This document shows, piece after piece, positions 1 to 8,762 of a stretch of 64,000 nt of DNA; within the stretch, counting starts at the first letter, position 1; each line of letters opens with the position of its first letter. Both the position numbers and the translations under genes were made by a program. The DNA is taken from contig CALUJF010000005.1 in the NCBI GenBank assembly GCA_944320855.1, positions 36,489-100,488 of the forward strand, given 5' to 3'. The notes under the pieces are model-generated. The model saw nothing but the letters and a program-made list of their open reading frames with translations, ran no database searches and was not told the origin of the DNA. This DNA comes from an uncultured Phocaeicola sp. (GTDB taxonomy: Bacteria; Bacteroidota; Bacteroidia; Bacteroidales; Bacteroidaceae).

Positions 1-1
1 G

Positions 2-1603
2 TTGCCTCAGGGAGCAAAGGAAGCTGTTGTCACCATCGGACGTGTGGCTGCCGATGCTGTATGCTGGGAGAATATCTCTCTGGCCGATACATTCGATACA
101 TCGAACACTGATTATTACCGTCCTGAATATCATCACACTCCTCTTTACGGATGGATGAACGATGCCAACGGACTTGTTTACAAGGATGGTGAATATCACC
201 TTTATTTCCAGTATAACCCATATGGCTCAAAATGGGGAAACATGCACTGGGGACACTCTGTAAGTAAGGACCTTGTACATTGGGAACATCTTGCCCCGGC
301 TATCGCACGCGATACATTGGGACATATTTTCTCAGGAAGCACGGTAATCGATAAGTTCAACAGCGCAGGCTACGGCCGTGATGCCATGATAGCATTCTAT
401 ACATCTGCAAGTGACGAACACGGACAGATTCAGTGCATGGCATACAGCAATGACAACGGACGTACATATACAAAATACGAAAACAACCCAATCCTTACAC
501 CGTTCGACGGACTGAAGGACTTCCGCGACCCTAAAGTGTTCTGGTACGAACCTTCGCAGAAATGGTACATGATAGTTTCTGCAGACAAGAACATGCGTTT
601 CTATTCATCTTCTGATATGAAGGAATGGGAATACCTCAGCCAGTTTGGCGAAGGCTACGGCGTACAGCCTAACCAGTTTGAATGTCCTGACTTCATCCAG
701 CTTCCTGTAGACGGAAACAAGGACAATATGAAGTGGGTTATGATAGTAAATATCAATCCGGGATGTCCTTTCGGCGGTAGTGCTACTGAATATTTCATCG
801 GTGATTTCGACGGAAAAGAATTCAAATGTGATACAGACAAAAGCGTAACAAAATGGCTTGACTTCGGAAAAGACCACTATGCTACAGTCTGTTTCTCAAA
901 TACAGGCGACCGTATAATAGCAGTTCCATGGATGAGCAACTGGCAGTATGCCAACGTAACTCCTATCCGTCAGTACCGTGGAGCAAACGCATTGCCAAGA
1001 GAACTGTCGCTTTATACCAAGGACGGAGAAATCTACATGGCTGCAAATGTCGTGAAAGAAACAGAGGCACTTCGCAAGTCAACACGCAGTATCGAAAGCC
1101 TTTCAGTAGAAGGTGAAACAGTGATAGACAGTATAACAGACGGACAGAACAGCGGTGTTGAACTCGAAATGGATATCGTTCCCGGCAAGGCTCAGACTGT
1201 CGGTTTCGACATAATGAATGCAAAAGGCGAGAAGACCGGAATCTATCTTGACTTGAAATCCGGCCGTGCAGTGATGGACCGTACAGAAAGCGGGCTGATA
1301 GCGTTTGGTGAGAAAGCAGAACCACACTTCAAGGAAAATCATGACCGCCGCAAGACAGAATCCGTAAACTATATCAATGATTTCGCTTTGGGAACATGGG
1401 CACCACTTTCATTGTGCGAAGGTAAGTCATATCATCTTAACGTTTTCGTTGACAAATGTTCTGTAGAACTTTTCGTTGACGGAGGACGTATAGCAATGAC
1501 AAATCTTGTATTCCCTACAGAAGTATACAGTTCTCTTCGTTTCTATACAGAGGGTGGTAAGGCAGAGGTCAAGAATCTGAATATTCACAAATTAGGGTTA
1601 TAA
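2..1603 (+). CDS. GH32 family fructan hydrolase (levanase/inulinase type), 5' end outside window
   Basis: Glycoside hydrolase family 32 enzyme that cleaves fructose from levan, inulin or sucrose-type substrates. The five-bladed propeller motifs are all visible: WMNDANG at residues 51-57 with nucleophile D54, RDP at 175-177 (transition-state stabiliser) and ECPD at 227-230 with acid/base E227. A C-terminal beta-sandwich follows from about residue 370 to the end. The open frame starts at the window edge with a TTG and has no signal peptide, so the true start and an N-terminal accessory domain are probably upstream. It is followed after 5 bases by an MFS importer and then fructokinase, the arrangement known from Bacteroides fructan utilisation loci. 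Exo versus endo action and linkage preference cannot be told from the sequence. Confidence 0.93.
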   Translation: MPQGAKEAVVTIGRVAADAVCWENISLADTFDTSNTDYYRPEYHHTPLYGWMNDANGLVYKDGEYHLYFQYNPYGSKWGNMHWGHSVSKDLVHWEHLAPAIARDTLGHIFSGSTVIDKFNSAGYGRDAMIAFYTSASDEHGQIQCMAYSNDNGRTYTKYENNPILTPFDGLKDFRDPKVFWYEPSQKWYMIVSADKNMRFYSSSDMKEWEYLSQFGEGYGVQPNQFECPDFIQLPVDGNKDNMKWVMIVNINPGCPFGGSATEYFIGDFDGKEFKCDTDKSVTKWLDFGKDHYATVCFSNTGDRIIAVPWMSNWQYANVTPIRQYRGANALPRELSLYTKDGEIYMAANVVKETEALRKSTRSIESLSVEGETVIDSITDGQNSGVELEMDIVPGKAQTVGFDIMNAKGEKTGIYLDLKSGRAVMDRTESGLIAFGEKAEPHFKENHDRRKTESVNYINDFALGTWAPLSLCEGKSYHLNVFVDKCSVELFVDGGRIAMTNLVFPTEVYSSLRFYTEGGKAEVKNLNIHKLGL

Positions 1604-1608
1604 CAGTT

Positions 1609-2775
1609 ATGAATACCACTTCGCAAAACAACCTCTCCCGACTAATCCCTGTGATGCTTTGCTTTTTCGCCATGGGTTTTGTCGACCTGGTGGGAATAGC
1701 ATCCAATTACGTTAAGGCAGACCTTGGCTTGAGTGATTCCCGGGCCAATATCTTCCCTTCATTGGTATTCTTCTGGTTCCTGATATTCTCGGTGCCGACC
1801 GGCATTCTGATGAACCGCATAGGCCGTAAGAAAACGGTACTGCTGAGCCTTGCAGTAACGTTCGCTTCATTGCTTCTGCCTGTGTTCGGCGACAGTTATA
1901 TGCTTATGCTCTGTTCGTTCTCCCTGTTGGGAATAGGAAATGCTCTGATGCAGACATCCCTGAATCCGCTTTTGAGTAACATCATAAGCGGCGACAAGCT
2001 TGCAAGTTCTTTGACCTTCGGACAGTTCGTAAAAGCCATAGCTTCGTTCCTTGCTCCATATATAGCCATGTGGGGAGCTACCCAGGCAATGCCAAGCTTC
2101 GGTTTGGGATGGCGTGTACTCTTCCCGGTTTATATGATAATAGCCATAATAGCAGTTTTATGGCTTTCTGCAACACCAATAGAGGAAGAACGCCCTGACA
2201 AGGCTTCCGGTTTCATCGATTGTCTGAAACTTCTCGGCTCTCCTTTCATCCTGCTCTGTTTCATCGGTATCATGTGTCATGTAGGCATCGACGTGGGAAC
2301 CAATACCACAGCCCCAAAGATTCTGATGGAACGCCTTGGCATGACCCTCGATGAAGCCTCGTTTGCCACCAGCCTTTACTTCATCTTCCGTACGATAGGC
2401 TGTTTCTCCGGTTCAATCATACTTCAGAAGGTTTCCGCCCGTTCGTTTTTCCTTATAAGCGTACTCTGTATGCTTGCAGCGATGGCCGGACTGTTGGCTT
2501 CCGATGCGGAATTTATAGTCTATGCATCCATAGCTCTGATAGGATTCGGCAACTCAAACGTCTTTTCTATCATTTTCTCACAGGCTTTGCTCTCAATGCC
2601 TGAAAAGAAGAACGAGATATCCGGCCTGATGATTATGGGCCTTTTCGGCGGAACAGTGTTCCCTTTGCTTATGGGCTTTGCTTCGGATGCAGCCGGCCAG
2701 GATGGAGCAGTGGTAGTAATGGCGGTAGGAGTAATCTATTTGCTCCTTTATACGGCAAGGCTTGATAATAATTAA
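1609..2775 (+). CDS. MFS monosaccharide importer (FucP/GluP-like)
   Basis: A 388-residue inner-membrane major facilitator with about 12 hydrophobic segments. The loop after the second segment carries the MFS signature (GILMNRIGRKK, near residues 65-75). The chain resembles the fucose/glucose/galactose permease branch common in Bacteroides. Its place 5 bases after a GH32 gene and about 190 bases before fructokinase suggests that it imports the fructose released in the periplasm. Substrate is inferred from context only. It probably shares a transcript with the GH32 gene. Confidence 0.88.
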   Translation: MNTTSQNNLSRLIPVMLCFFAMGFVDLVGIASNYVKADLGLSDSRANIFPSLVFFWFLIFSVPTGILMNRIGRKKTVLLSLAVTFASLLLPVFGDSYMLMLCSFSLLGIGNALMQTSLNPLLSNIISGDKLASSLTFGQFVKAIASFLAPYIAMWGATQAMPSFGLGWRVLFPVYMIIAIIAVLWLSATPIEEERPDKASGFIDCLKLLGSPFILLCFIGIMCHVGIDVGTNTTAPKILMERLGMTLDEASFATSLYFIFRTIGCFSGSIILQKVSARSFFLISVLCMLAAMAGLLASDAEFIVYASIALIGFGNSNVFSIIFSQALLSMPEKKNEISGLMIMGLFGGTVFPLLMGFASDAAGQDGAVVVMAVGVIYLLLYTARLDNN

Positions 2776-2964
2776 TAATTAATAATTAACAATTAATAAT
2801 TGGTGAGTGCTGCTCATTTTTAATTAGCTTCGCTGACCTTCGGTTCTTAATTTTTAATTCTTAATTCTTAATTCTTAATTCTTAATTCTTAATTGAATAA
2901 GTTCTTAATTCTTAATTGAATAAGTTCTTAATTTTTAATTTTTAATTTTTAATTCTTAAATTAA
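2773..2964. repeat. AT-rich simple tandem repeats between importer and fructokinase
   Basis: This spacer consists almost entirely of short iterations. TAATAATT-type units lie at 2773-2810 and TTCTTAAT-type 8-bp units run from about 2845 to 2958, some interrupted by TTGAATAAG. Between them is a short GC-containing word, AGCTTCGCTGACC (about 2826-2838), which recurs on the opposite strand at about 59510-59523. The run is the kind that changes copy number by slippage. No gene or clear promoter is seen. Confidence 0.8.
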
Positions 2965-2968
2965 TATC

Positions 2969-3847
2969 ATGAACGATATAGTAGTAGGAATGGGTGAAGC
3001 ACTATGGGATGTGCTCCCCGAAGGAAAGAAATTGGGTGGTGCCCCTGCAAATTTTGCGTACCATATATCACAGTTCGGCCTTAACAGCCGTGTAGTAAGT
3101 GCTGTGGGCGATGATAAACTCGGAAAAGAGATACTCGACAGCTTCCGCGAAAAGAAGCTTTACGGAATAGTGGAAACCGTTCCTTACCCGACAGGAACCG
3201 TACAGGTAGAGCTTGATGCCGAGGGTGTTCCATGCTATGATATCAAGGAAGGTGTGGCATGGGATAATATTCCGTTTACTCCTGCCCTTGAGGATTTGGC
3301 CCGCCATACCCGTGCCGTATGTTTCGGTTCGCTTGCCCAGCGAAGTGTTGTATCGCGCGAGACAATAAACCGTTTCATCGATGCTATGTCTGAAGGTGAT
3401 GACGTATTGAAGATATTCGATATCAATCTTCGTCAGGGATTCTACACAAAGGAAATTCTCTGCAATTCATTCCGCAAGTGTAACATACTTAAGATAAACG
3501 ACGAAGAACTGGTTACAGTGAGCCGTATGTTCGGATATCCCGGCATCGACCTTCAGGACAAATGCTGGATTCTTTTGGCTAAGTATAATCTGAAGATGCT
3601 GATACTGACCTGCGGTGTAAACGGCAGTTATGTGTTCACTCCAGGCAGCGTTTCATTTGTAGAAACTCCTAAGGTAGTGGTAGCCGACACGGTAGGAGCC
3701 GGTGATTCTTTCACAGCCACATTCACAGCTTCCATACTTAAAGGTAAGAGTGTCCGCGAAGCACACGAACTTGCAGTAAAAGTTTCGGCCTATGTATGTA
3801 CACAGAACGGAGCTATGCCGGTATTGCCGGATGTGTATTTGGACTGA
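2969..3847 (+). CDS. Fructokinase, PfkB (ribokinase) family
   Basis: A 292-residue PfkB-family sugar kinase, cytoplasmic, expected to phosphorylate fructose with ATP. The N-terminal substrate motif GGAPANFA is at residues 23-30. The C-terminal PfkB signature DTVGAGDSF is at 240-248, with catalytic base D246 and the anion hole formed by GAG. Length is normal for the family. It follows the GH32 and importer genes, and a fructan-type sensor-regulator lies downstream on the other strand, so fructose is the most likely substrate. Another sugar cannot be excluded from sequence alone. Confidence 0.9.
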   Translation: MNDIVVGMGEALWDVLPEGKKLGGAPANFAYHISQFGLNSRVVSAVGDDKLGKEILDSFREKKLYGIVETVPYPTGTVQVELDAEGVPCYDIKEGVAWDNIPFTPALEDLARHTRAVCFGSLAQRSVVSRETINRFIDAMSEGDDVLKIFDINLRQGFYTKEILCNSFRKCNILKINDEELVTVSRMFGYPGIDLQDKCWILLAKYNLKMLILTCGVNGSYVFTPGSVSFVETPKVVVADTVGAGDSFTATFTASILKGKSVREAHELAVKVSAYVCTQNGAMPVLPDVYLD

Positions 3848-3894
3848 CGAGGGCTTTTCAGTTACGAGGCTACAGTCACAAGGCTTACGTTACG

Positions 3895-3963
3895 AGGCTT
3901 CAGTTACGAGTTGACAAGGTTCTCCATCCGGACGGTAACCTTGTCAACTTGTAACTGAAGCCT
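3895..3963. repeat. Dispersed hairpin repeat, 27-bp arms with CCATCCGGACGG loop
   Basis: The arms at 3895-3921 and 3937-3963 are reverse complements at 26 of 27 positions and enclose a 15-base loop with CCATCCGGACGG. Related copies lie at about 52445-52548, 57314-57370 and 59458-59550. Flanking sequence repeats GCTTCAGTTACGAG and GCCTTGTC words. It sits after the fructokinase stop and could fold in RNA, but there is no U-tract directly after the stem. The rest of the 3848-4106 spacer holds only further pieces of these words and the toxin-antitoxin promoter. Confidence 0.85.
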
Positions 3964-4082
3964 TGTCGCCTCGTACTGAAGCCTTGTCTGCTTTTTTGTC
4001 AATACCTCTTATCATGTGTTTGTCAGTCAAGTATTTATGATAAAATAATACAATATATATTATGTATATTGTATATATTATG

Positions 4083-4090
4083 TATATTTG
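4083..4090 (+). promoter_or_regulatory. -7 promoter element of the toxin-antitoxin operon
   Basis: TATATTTG matches the Bacteroides -7 consensus TAnnTTTG and ends 16 bases before the ATG at 4107. It lies inside the longer open frame that begins at 4062, which argues for the ATG at 4107 as the antitoxin start. A clear TTTG at -33 is not present. Confidence 0.5.
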
Positions 4091-4106
4091 CCGAAAACAG
4101 ATTATT

Positions 4107-4421
4107 ATGTCAACAATAGCATTGCAAAAGAAAAGAAAGAATATAGACCTTCCTGTTGAAACGTTGCAGAAACTTTCTGTTATGGCAGCATCACAGGGAA
4201 AAAGTCTTAAGGCATACATTGAAAATATTTTAGTTGCCAAAGCCGATACATTGCAACTTGAGCTACAGAATCCCAGCCCAAGTGGTGATGAGTTTTTCTC
4301 CTATCCGGAAAATCTGAATGAAACGGCAGATAGAGTAAATGAATACAAAAAAGGCAAGACAAAATCGAAGATTGTTTTGAAATCGGCAGAAGATATTGAT
4401 AATTTCATAAACAATCTCTGA
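4107..4421 (+). CDS. Antitoxin of YoeB-type module
   Basis: A 104-residue cytoplasmic protein with a basic start (LQKKRKN), then a short helical DNA-binding-like part (VETLQKLSVMAASQGKSLKAY) and a C-terminal tail rich in charged residues. This is the usual layout of ribbon-helix-helix antitoxins, with a DNA-binding N-terminus and a toxin-wrapping C-terminus. The stop is 2 bases before the toxin ATG, so the pair is co-transcribed and probably autoregulated. The start at 4107 is preferred over 4062 because the promoter -7 box lies between them. Confidence 0.8.
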   Translation: MSTIALQKKRKNIDLPVETLQKLSVMAASQGKSLKAYIENILVAKADTLQLELQNPSPSGDEFFSYPENLNETADRVNEYKKGKTKSKIVLKSAEDIDNFINNL

Positions 4422-4423
4422 CA

Positions 4424-4699
4424 ATGTATATCGTTGAAATTACCGGCCGTGCAGCAGAAGATATCGCTTCATTAAAGAAAAGCGGCAATACTTCCGCTAT
4501 AACCAAAATTCGCAGGCTTCTTGAAGAATTGCAAGAACATCCCATGTCGGGTACGGGTCAGGTTGAAGCTCTGAAAGGCAATCTCTCAGGCTTCTGGAGC
4601 AGAAGAATTGATAAGTATAATCGTCTGATTTATACTATTGAGGAAGAGATTGTTACAGTTGTAGTAGTTTCGGCGAAGGGGCATTATGGCATGAAGTAG
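4424..4699 (+). CDS. YoeB/Txe family mRNA interferase toxin
   Basis: A 91-residue RelE-superfamily ribonuclease expected to cut mRNA on the ribosome. The family core LSGFWSRRI at residues 54-62 is intact. By comparison with E. coli YoeB, the catalytic E48, R67 and H87 (in GHY near the C-terminus) are all present, so the toxin looks active. It is translated directly after the antitoxin. The pair is inserted between fructokinase and the sensor-regulator of a fructan locus, and similar GCCTTGTCnCCTC words lie on both sides (3960-3972 and 4701-4713). This suggests that it arrived as a cassette. Confidence 0.88.
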   Translation: MYIVEITGRAAEDIASLKKSGNTSAITKIRRLLEELQEHPMSGTGQVEALKGNLSGFWSRRIDKYNRLIYTIEEEIVTVVVVSAKGHYGMK

Positions 4700-4706
4700 A
4701 GCCTTG

Positions 4707-7478
4707 TCACCTCTTCCTTAACACCTCCGTCGGATTCTCCCCGAAAAATTCCTTGTAGCATTTGGTGAAGTACGAAGGAGATGAAAATCCCACTTCGTAT
4801 GCAATTTCGGAGATACTTTTCCCTGCAGCCGTCTTTATTATTGCATTAGCCTTGTTCAGTCTTGCTATTCTCAGCAGCTCGTTGGGCGTATATCCCGTCA
4901 GAGCCTTGGCCTTTCTGTAAAGCTGGACTCTGCTGAACCCTATCTTTTCACCCATATCTTCCACACTGAAATCAGTATTTCCCATATTCTCCTCAATCAG
5001 GCGGCGCAATTTTTCCACAAATCCTTTATCCGCATCCGCCAGTGGGGTAGTGCTTGTGGTGACCTTATCCCCAAAGAAATCCTTCAGCCTGTTGCGGTTC
5101 TCTATCAGATTGCGGAGTCTTGCCATGAGCAGTTCCGAGCTGAAAGGCTTCGATATATACGAGTCTGCACCACATTCGTATCCCTTTATCTTCTGCTCAT
5201 CCATCGAGTACGCCGTGAGCATCATCACCGGAATGTGCGATGTGCGTGGCTCAGCTTTCAGCCGTCGGCAACACTCCATTCCGTCCATCACAGGCATCAT
5301 TACGTCGCAGATAATCACATCCGGCACATTCGCAATAGCAGATTTCAGCCCCTCGCTCCCGTTTGCAGCCTCCATCACTGTGTAATGCCCCTCCAGCAGC
5401 GATTTCACATAGTCCCTCACGTCCTGATTGTCGTCTATCACCAGGACCACAGCCTCATGCCTGTCCCCGTTCCGGCCGTATCCACCTCCGGACGTACCGC
5501 CTTCTGCCGTCAGACTCTCCTGACTCGCCATAACCACAGCCCCCTCTTTCAGACTGTTCAGAACAGCCTTTCTGTCTATGTCATGATATATTCTGCCATC
5601 CTGCCTTGCCGGAATATCAATGGCGAACACCGTACCGTTTCCCTCCTTGCTCTCCACCTCGATTTTTCCGTGATGCATCTCCACAAACGCCTTGACAAGT
5701 GCAAGCCCGATGCCCGATCCGGCATGATGTACATCCACCTGGTAGAAACTCTCGAATATATGGCGCACGTGTTCGGCCGGCATACCGACACCCGTATCCG
5801 AGAATTTCATCGATATCCCGTTTTCCGCATTCCTGCCCAGACTGATGCCTATACAGCCGTTTTCCGGAGTGAACTTGAAAGCATTCGACAGCAGATTGTA
5901 CGTTATCCTCTCCATCATCTCCGCATCCGCCACCACCCTGTAATCCCCTTCATCAGCCGAGATTCTGAACGAGATATGCTTTCTGAAAGCCAATGTGCGG
6001 AAAGCTTCGGCCCATTCCCTGACGCTCTCCTTTATATCGAATTCCGACAGGTGCATCTCCAACTTTCCGTTTTCAAACTTCCTGAAGTCCATAATCTGAT
6101 TCACCAGCCGGAGCAGAACCGTCACATTCTTGTTTACGATGTTCAGCAGGAATCTTTCATCGTCGCGTATGTTTTCGCTGTCCATCAGTTTCTTCACCGG
6201 GTCCGCTATCAGAGTGAGCGGCGTACGGAAGTCATGCGACACGTTCGTAAAAAAGGCCAGTTTCGCTTTTGTGGCTTCTTCAAGCTTTTCCGACAGGTCG
6301 ATGAGCCGGTCCCTCTGCTCCTCCAGCTGTTTCTTCCGGCTTGAAAGTTCCGCATTAAGCCTTATCTTCATCCAGTACGCCCTCACCACGAAGAACAGCA
6401 GTACGACTAACAGCAGCAGAATGACGATGCACGCATACAGAAACATCTTCTGTGCCGAATATCTCATCAGGTAGGCGTCCAGTTTATTGTTCAGCACCTC
6501 GATTTTCGTGTCAAGAGTGTTGATGTGCGCAGTCTGCATCTGCATTATTCTTGCATTTCCGGCATTCACCAAGGCGGACGACAGGATGTTCTCCCTTTTG
6601 TAGTCCTTTCCTTCCAATATATCCATGGCCACCTGTATCACCCTGTCGCCCCCGGTAGGATATATGAAAGTGGCATCAAGTGTGCTGTCTGCCACCAGTT
6701 CCACACCTAACTTCTCTCCTGCCAGAGCATCCACTCCTACGAAAAGAATCTCCTTCTCTCTTCCGGCTTTCATTGCAGCCTGATATGCTCCATATGCCAT
6801 AGGGTCGTTTTGTGCTATTACCATGTCGATGTCTTTATGTACGGACAGTATGGAGTCAAACTTCATTTCAGCTTTCTCTTTCAGCCATGCAGCATCGGCA
6901 GTAGATATTGTTTCCATCGAAGGATATTCTTTGAGAACCTCATTCATCCCCCTGTGTCTTTCCAGTGCCGGAGTAGAACCTTTCAGCCCCGTAAGCTCTA
7001 CTATCTTTCCTTTTCCGTCCAGACGGTTTGCCATGTACGTGCCTATCTGTTTCCCCATCAGATAGTTATCTCCCCCGACGAAAGCTGTATATTTGTCCGA
7101 TGCTATCTTTCTGTCCACCAATACCACCGGAATTCCCCTGTCATAGGCCTTTTCCACCACCGGCGTAATAGCTTCTGCCTCGTTAGGCGACACCACTAAC
7201 AGATTAACTCCCTTAGCTATAAATTCTTCTATATCCTCTATCTGCTCGCGGTTATTGTCTTTTGCAGTCCTTATTTCCACTTTCAGGTTTGGATAGAAAA
7301 GTGCTTCGCGGGAGATTTCTTCGTTCATACGGCTTCTCCATTCGTCATTACTGCATTGCGATACGCCGATAATGAAATTCTGTTCATGGTTAGCACATGA
7401 TGTGAAAAAGAATAATTGGATAAGCGAAAATATAGTGATAATATGTTTGATAATGTAGTATTTCATTTTGGAGAACAT
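4707..7478 (-). CDS. Hybrid two-component system with periplasmic sugar-binding sensor (fructan HTCS type)
   Basis: A single-chain sensor and transcription activator of about 923 residues. A signal peptide with lipobox-like FFTSC is followed by a type I periplasmic-binding domain (GVSQCSNDEW onward, about 260 residues). Next come one membrane helix, a histidine kinase with phosphoacceptor in SHDFRTP, an ATPase domain (DTGVGMP, GSGIGLAL), a receiver with phosphoacceptor D in CDVMMP, and a C-terminal AraC helix-turn-helix pair. Bacteroides regulators of this build next to GH32 and fructokinase genes sense fructose. The open frame extends upstream to 7637, but a consensus promoter at 7501-7532 places the start at the ATG at 7478 (MFSK) or 7466 (MKYY). 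The C-terminus ends inside a GCCTTGTC repeat word. Confidence 0.92.
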   Translation of the reverse strand: MFSKMKYYIIKHIITIFSLIQLFFFTSCANHEQNFIIGVSQCSNDEWRSRMNEEISREALFYPNLKVEIRTAKDNNREQIEDIEEFIAKGVNLLVVSPNEAEAITPVVEKAYDRGIPVVLVDRKIASDKYTAFVGGDNYLMGKQIGTYMANRLDGKGKIVELTGLKGSTPALERHRGMNEVLKEYPSMETISTADAAWLKEKAEMKFDSILSVHKDIDMVIAQNDPMAYGAYQAAMKAGREKEILFVGVDALAGEKLGVELVADSTLDATFIYPTGGDRVIQVAMDILEGKDYKRENILSSALVNAGNARIMQMQTAHINTLDTKIEVLNNKLDAYLMRYSAQKMFLYACIVILLLLVVLLFFVVRAYWMKIRLNAELSSRKKQLEEQRDRLIDLSEKLEEATKAKLAFFTNVSHDFRTPLTLIADPVKKLMDSENIRDDERFLLNIVNKNVTVLLRLVNQIMDFRKFENGKLEMHLSEFDIKESVREWAEAFRTLAFRKHISFRISADEGDYRVVADAEMMERITYNLLSNAFKFTPENGCIGISLGRNAENGISMKFSDTGVGMPAEHVRHIFESFYQVDVHHAGSGIGLALVKAFVEMHHGKIEVESKEGNGTVFAIDIPARQDGRIYHDIDRKAVLNSLKEGAVVMASQESLTAEGGTSGGGYGRNGDRHEAVVLVIDDNQDVRDYVKSLLEGHYTVMEAANGSEGLKSAIANVPDVIICDVMMPVMDGMECCRRLKAEPRTSHIPVMMLTAYSMDEQKIKGYECGADSYISKPFSSELLMARLRNLIENRNRLKDFFGDKVTTSTTPLADADKGFVEKLRRLIEENMGNTDFSVEDMGEKIGFSRVQLYRKAKALTGYTPNELLRIARLNKANAIIKTAAGKSISEIAYEVGFSSPSYFTKCYKEFFGENPTEVLRKR

Positions 7479-7500
7479 TTGTATTTCATGGTATTTCCTG

Positions 7501-7532
7501 CAAAAGTAATCAATAAATGCAATATTTACAAA
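7501..7532 (-). promoter_or_regulatory. Promoter of the fructan-type sensor-regulator
   Basis: On the minus strand TTTG (7532-7529) is followed after exactly 20 bases by TACTTTTG (7508-7501), a full match to the Bacteroides promoter consensus. Transcription would start near 7494, about 16 bases before the ATG at 7478. This decides the start of the regulator gene. Confidence 0.8.
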
Positions 7533-7584
7533 TGTAACACTAATTTGTCTGATTTTGAAGATTTTTATAGTTTGGCTTATTATG

Positions 7585-7760
7585 GGTGAATAGCTGCTGA
7601 ACAGTTGATAAACGACTACTGAACGGTCAATGAACATGTGTCTTTCTGTTTTTGAATGACATTATAATACAGTTCGAATATGATTCGAATGGCTTTCGAA
7701 TAGTTACAATCCGGTGTTCGTTCCGTGTTTATTACGTGTTCACTGTCCGTTCACCGACCA
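7585..7760. repeat. Degenerate 11-bp-period array, 16 units
   Basis: The spacer between the sensor-regulator and the Fic gene can be written as consecutive 11-mers in one register. Examples are GGTGAATAGCT (7585), GCTGAACAGTT (7596), ACTGAACGGTC (7618), AATGAACATGT (7629), then TTCGAATATGA (7673), TTCGAATGGCT (7684) and TTCGAATAGTT (7695). The left half favours TGAA at positions 3-6 and the right half favours TTC. The array overlaps the last codons of the Fic gene. Nothing else is seen in this spacer. Confidence 0.6.
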
Positions 7761-8762
7761 ATATCCACCTTTGTCAGGTCCCACACGCTTTATTATTCCT
7801 TCCGCCTTCAGTTTCGATATCTGCTTTTCAACGGCTTTGGGAGTAATGCCTATACGTTCAGCAATTGCGGCTGCGCTCAAAGTATTTTCCTTAGAGAGCA
7901 AATCAATGATTTTCTCCCTACTTTTTGCTGTTTTCTCCCTACTTTTTATGGTTTTCTCCCTACTTTTTATGGTCTCCGGATATTCGATTGATTTTTTGTA
8001 AGTGTCTATATCGTTAGCAAGATTCTTAATCATTACAGAAGTCATAAACTCCCGGAATATATTTAAATCTTCATTTTCACGCGTTTCTACTAAAGCCTTT
8101 ATATATTCTTCCTTGTCCTCTTTCAGGATTTTAGTGGGTATAAGTCCTAATTCAAACTGCAGGAAGTTCATAATCAGCCTTGCCATTCTTCCATTTCCAT
8201 CTGCCCATGGGTGTATTGTCACCAGATTATAGTGAGCGTCAAATGTTATATTATATAGTTGGATAACATTTTTATCAACGAAGTTTTTCCTTTCATTATT
8301 CAGGTTCAAGCAAAATTCCGACAATTTATCCTGGATTTTATTATAGCCAATGTAAGACCGTCCGCCTATTCCAACTGTTACATTTAGTAACCGCAAATCT
8401 CCTTTTGCAGAAGAAAAATCTCCCAATGCAGTTTTATACTCTTTACCTGTATTTTTCATGACTAAGGCCGACAAATCTTTTAGCATTTCAATGCTAATAG
8501 GAGTGTGTGCTTTTGCTAATTGAATCGCTTTCTCATATGCTGATTTAAGGTCAAGGTTCATATTCTGTTCCTCAATACTCTTACCTTTCAGGCTTATACC
8601 ATGATCGAACATTATTTGATTTTCAAGCTCGGTTATTGTAGAGCCTTCTATAGCTGTTGAATGTGTAATTAGCGAATAAAGATAGAATTTATCGTAATCT
8701 ATCTGTTGGTCAATGCCTAATTCCTTGTATTCCTTGATTAGAGTTTCGAGTGGTGTCTGCAT
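7740..8762 (-). CDS. Fic family protein with C-terminal winged helix
   Basis: A 340-residue cytoplasmic Fic-domain protein, expected to transfer AMP or a related nucleotide moiety to a protein target. The active-site motif HPWADGNGRMAR is at residues 184-195. An N-terminal STAIEGS motif (35-41) matches the inhibitory helix pattern of class II Fic proteins. A linker of three KSREKTI-like heptads (about 264-285) leads to a winged-helix domain (about 290-340), so DNA binding or autoregulation is likely. The ATG at 8762 is chosen because the upstream TTG at 8783 falls inside a TATTTTTG -7 box (8788-8781), and AAAGGA precedes the ATG. Target unknown. Confidence 0.88.
   Translation of the reverse strand: MQTPLETLIKEYKELGIDQQIDYDKFYLYSLITHSTAIEGSTITELENQIMFDHGISLKGKSIEEQNMNLDLKSAYEKAIQLAKAHTPISIEMLKDLSALVMKNTGKEYKTALGDFSSAKGDLRLLNVTVGIGGRSYIGYNKIQDKLSEFCLNLNNERKNFVDKNVIQLYNITFDAHYNLVTIHPWADGNGRMARLIMNFLQFELGLIPTKILKEDKEEYIKALVETRENEDLNIFREFMTSVMIKNLANDIDTYKKSIEYPETIKSREKTIKSREKTAKSREKIIDLLSKENTLSAAAIAERIGITPKAVEKQISKLKAEGIIKRVGPDKGGYWSVNGQ
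7910..7972. repeat. Three 21-bp tandem repeats inside the Fic gene
   Basis: Units at 7910-7930, 7931-7951 and 7952-7972 are nearly identical (the last two are the same, the first differs at the end). They encode charged heptads of the KSREKTI type in the linker between the Fic domain and the winged helix. The unit is a multiple of three, so copy-number change would alter linker length without breaking the frame. Confidence 0.9.

Noticed and set aside
963-1342. Minus-strand open frames within the GH32 gene
   Set aside because: Antisense to a well-supported enzyme and without family features.
5235-6344. 369-codon plus-strand open frame
   Set aside because: Lies wholly antisense to the kinase and receiver parts of the fructan-type hybrid regulator and has histidine/proline-rich shadow composition.
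7479-7637. Longer N-terminus of the fructan-type regulator (start at 7637)
   Set aside because: A consensus promoter lies within this stretch, and the signal peptide begins at 7478 or 7466.
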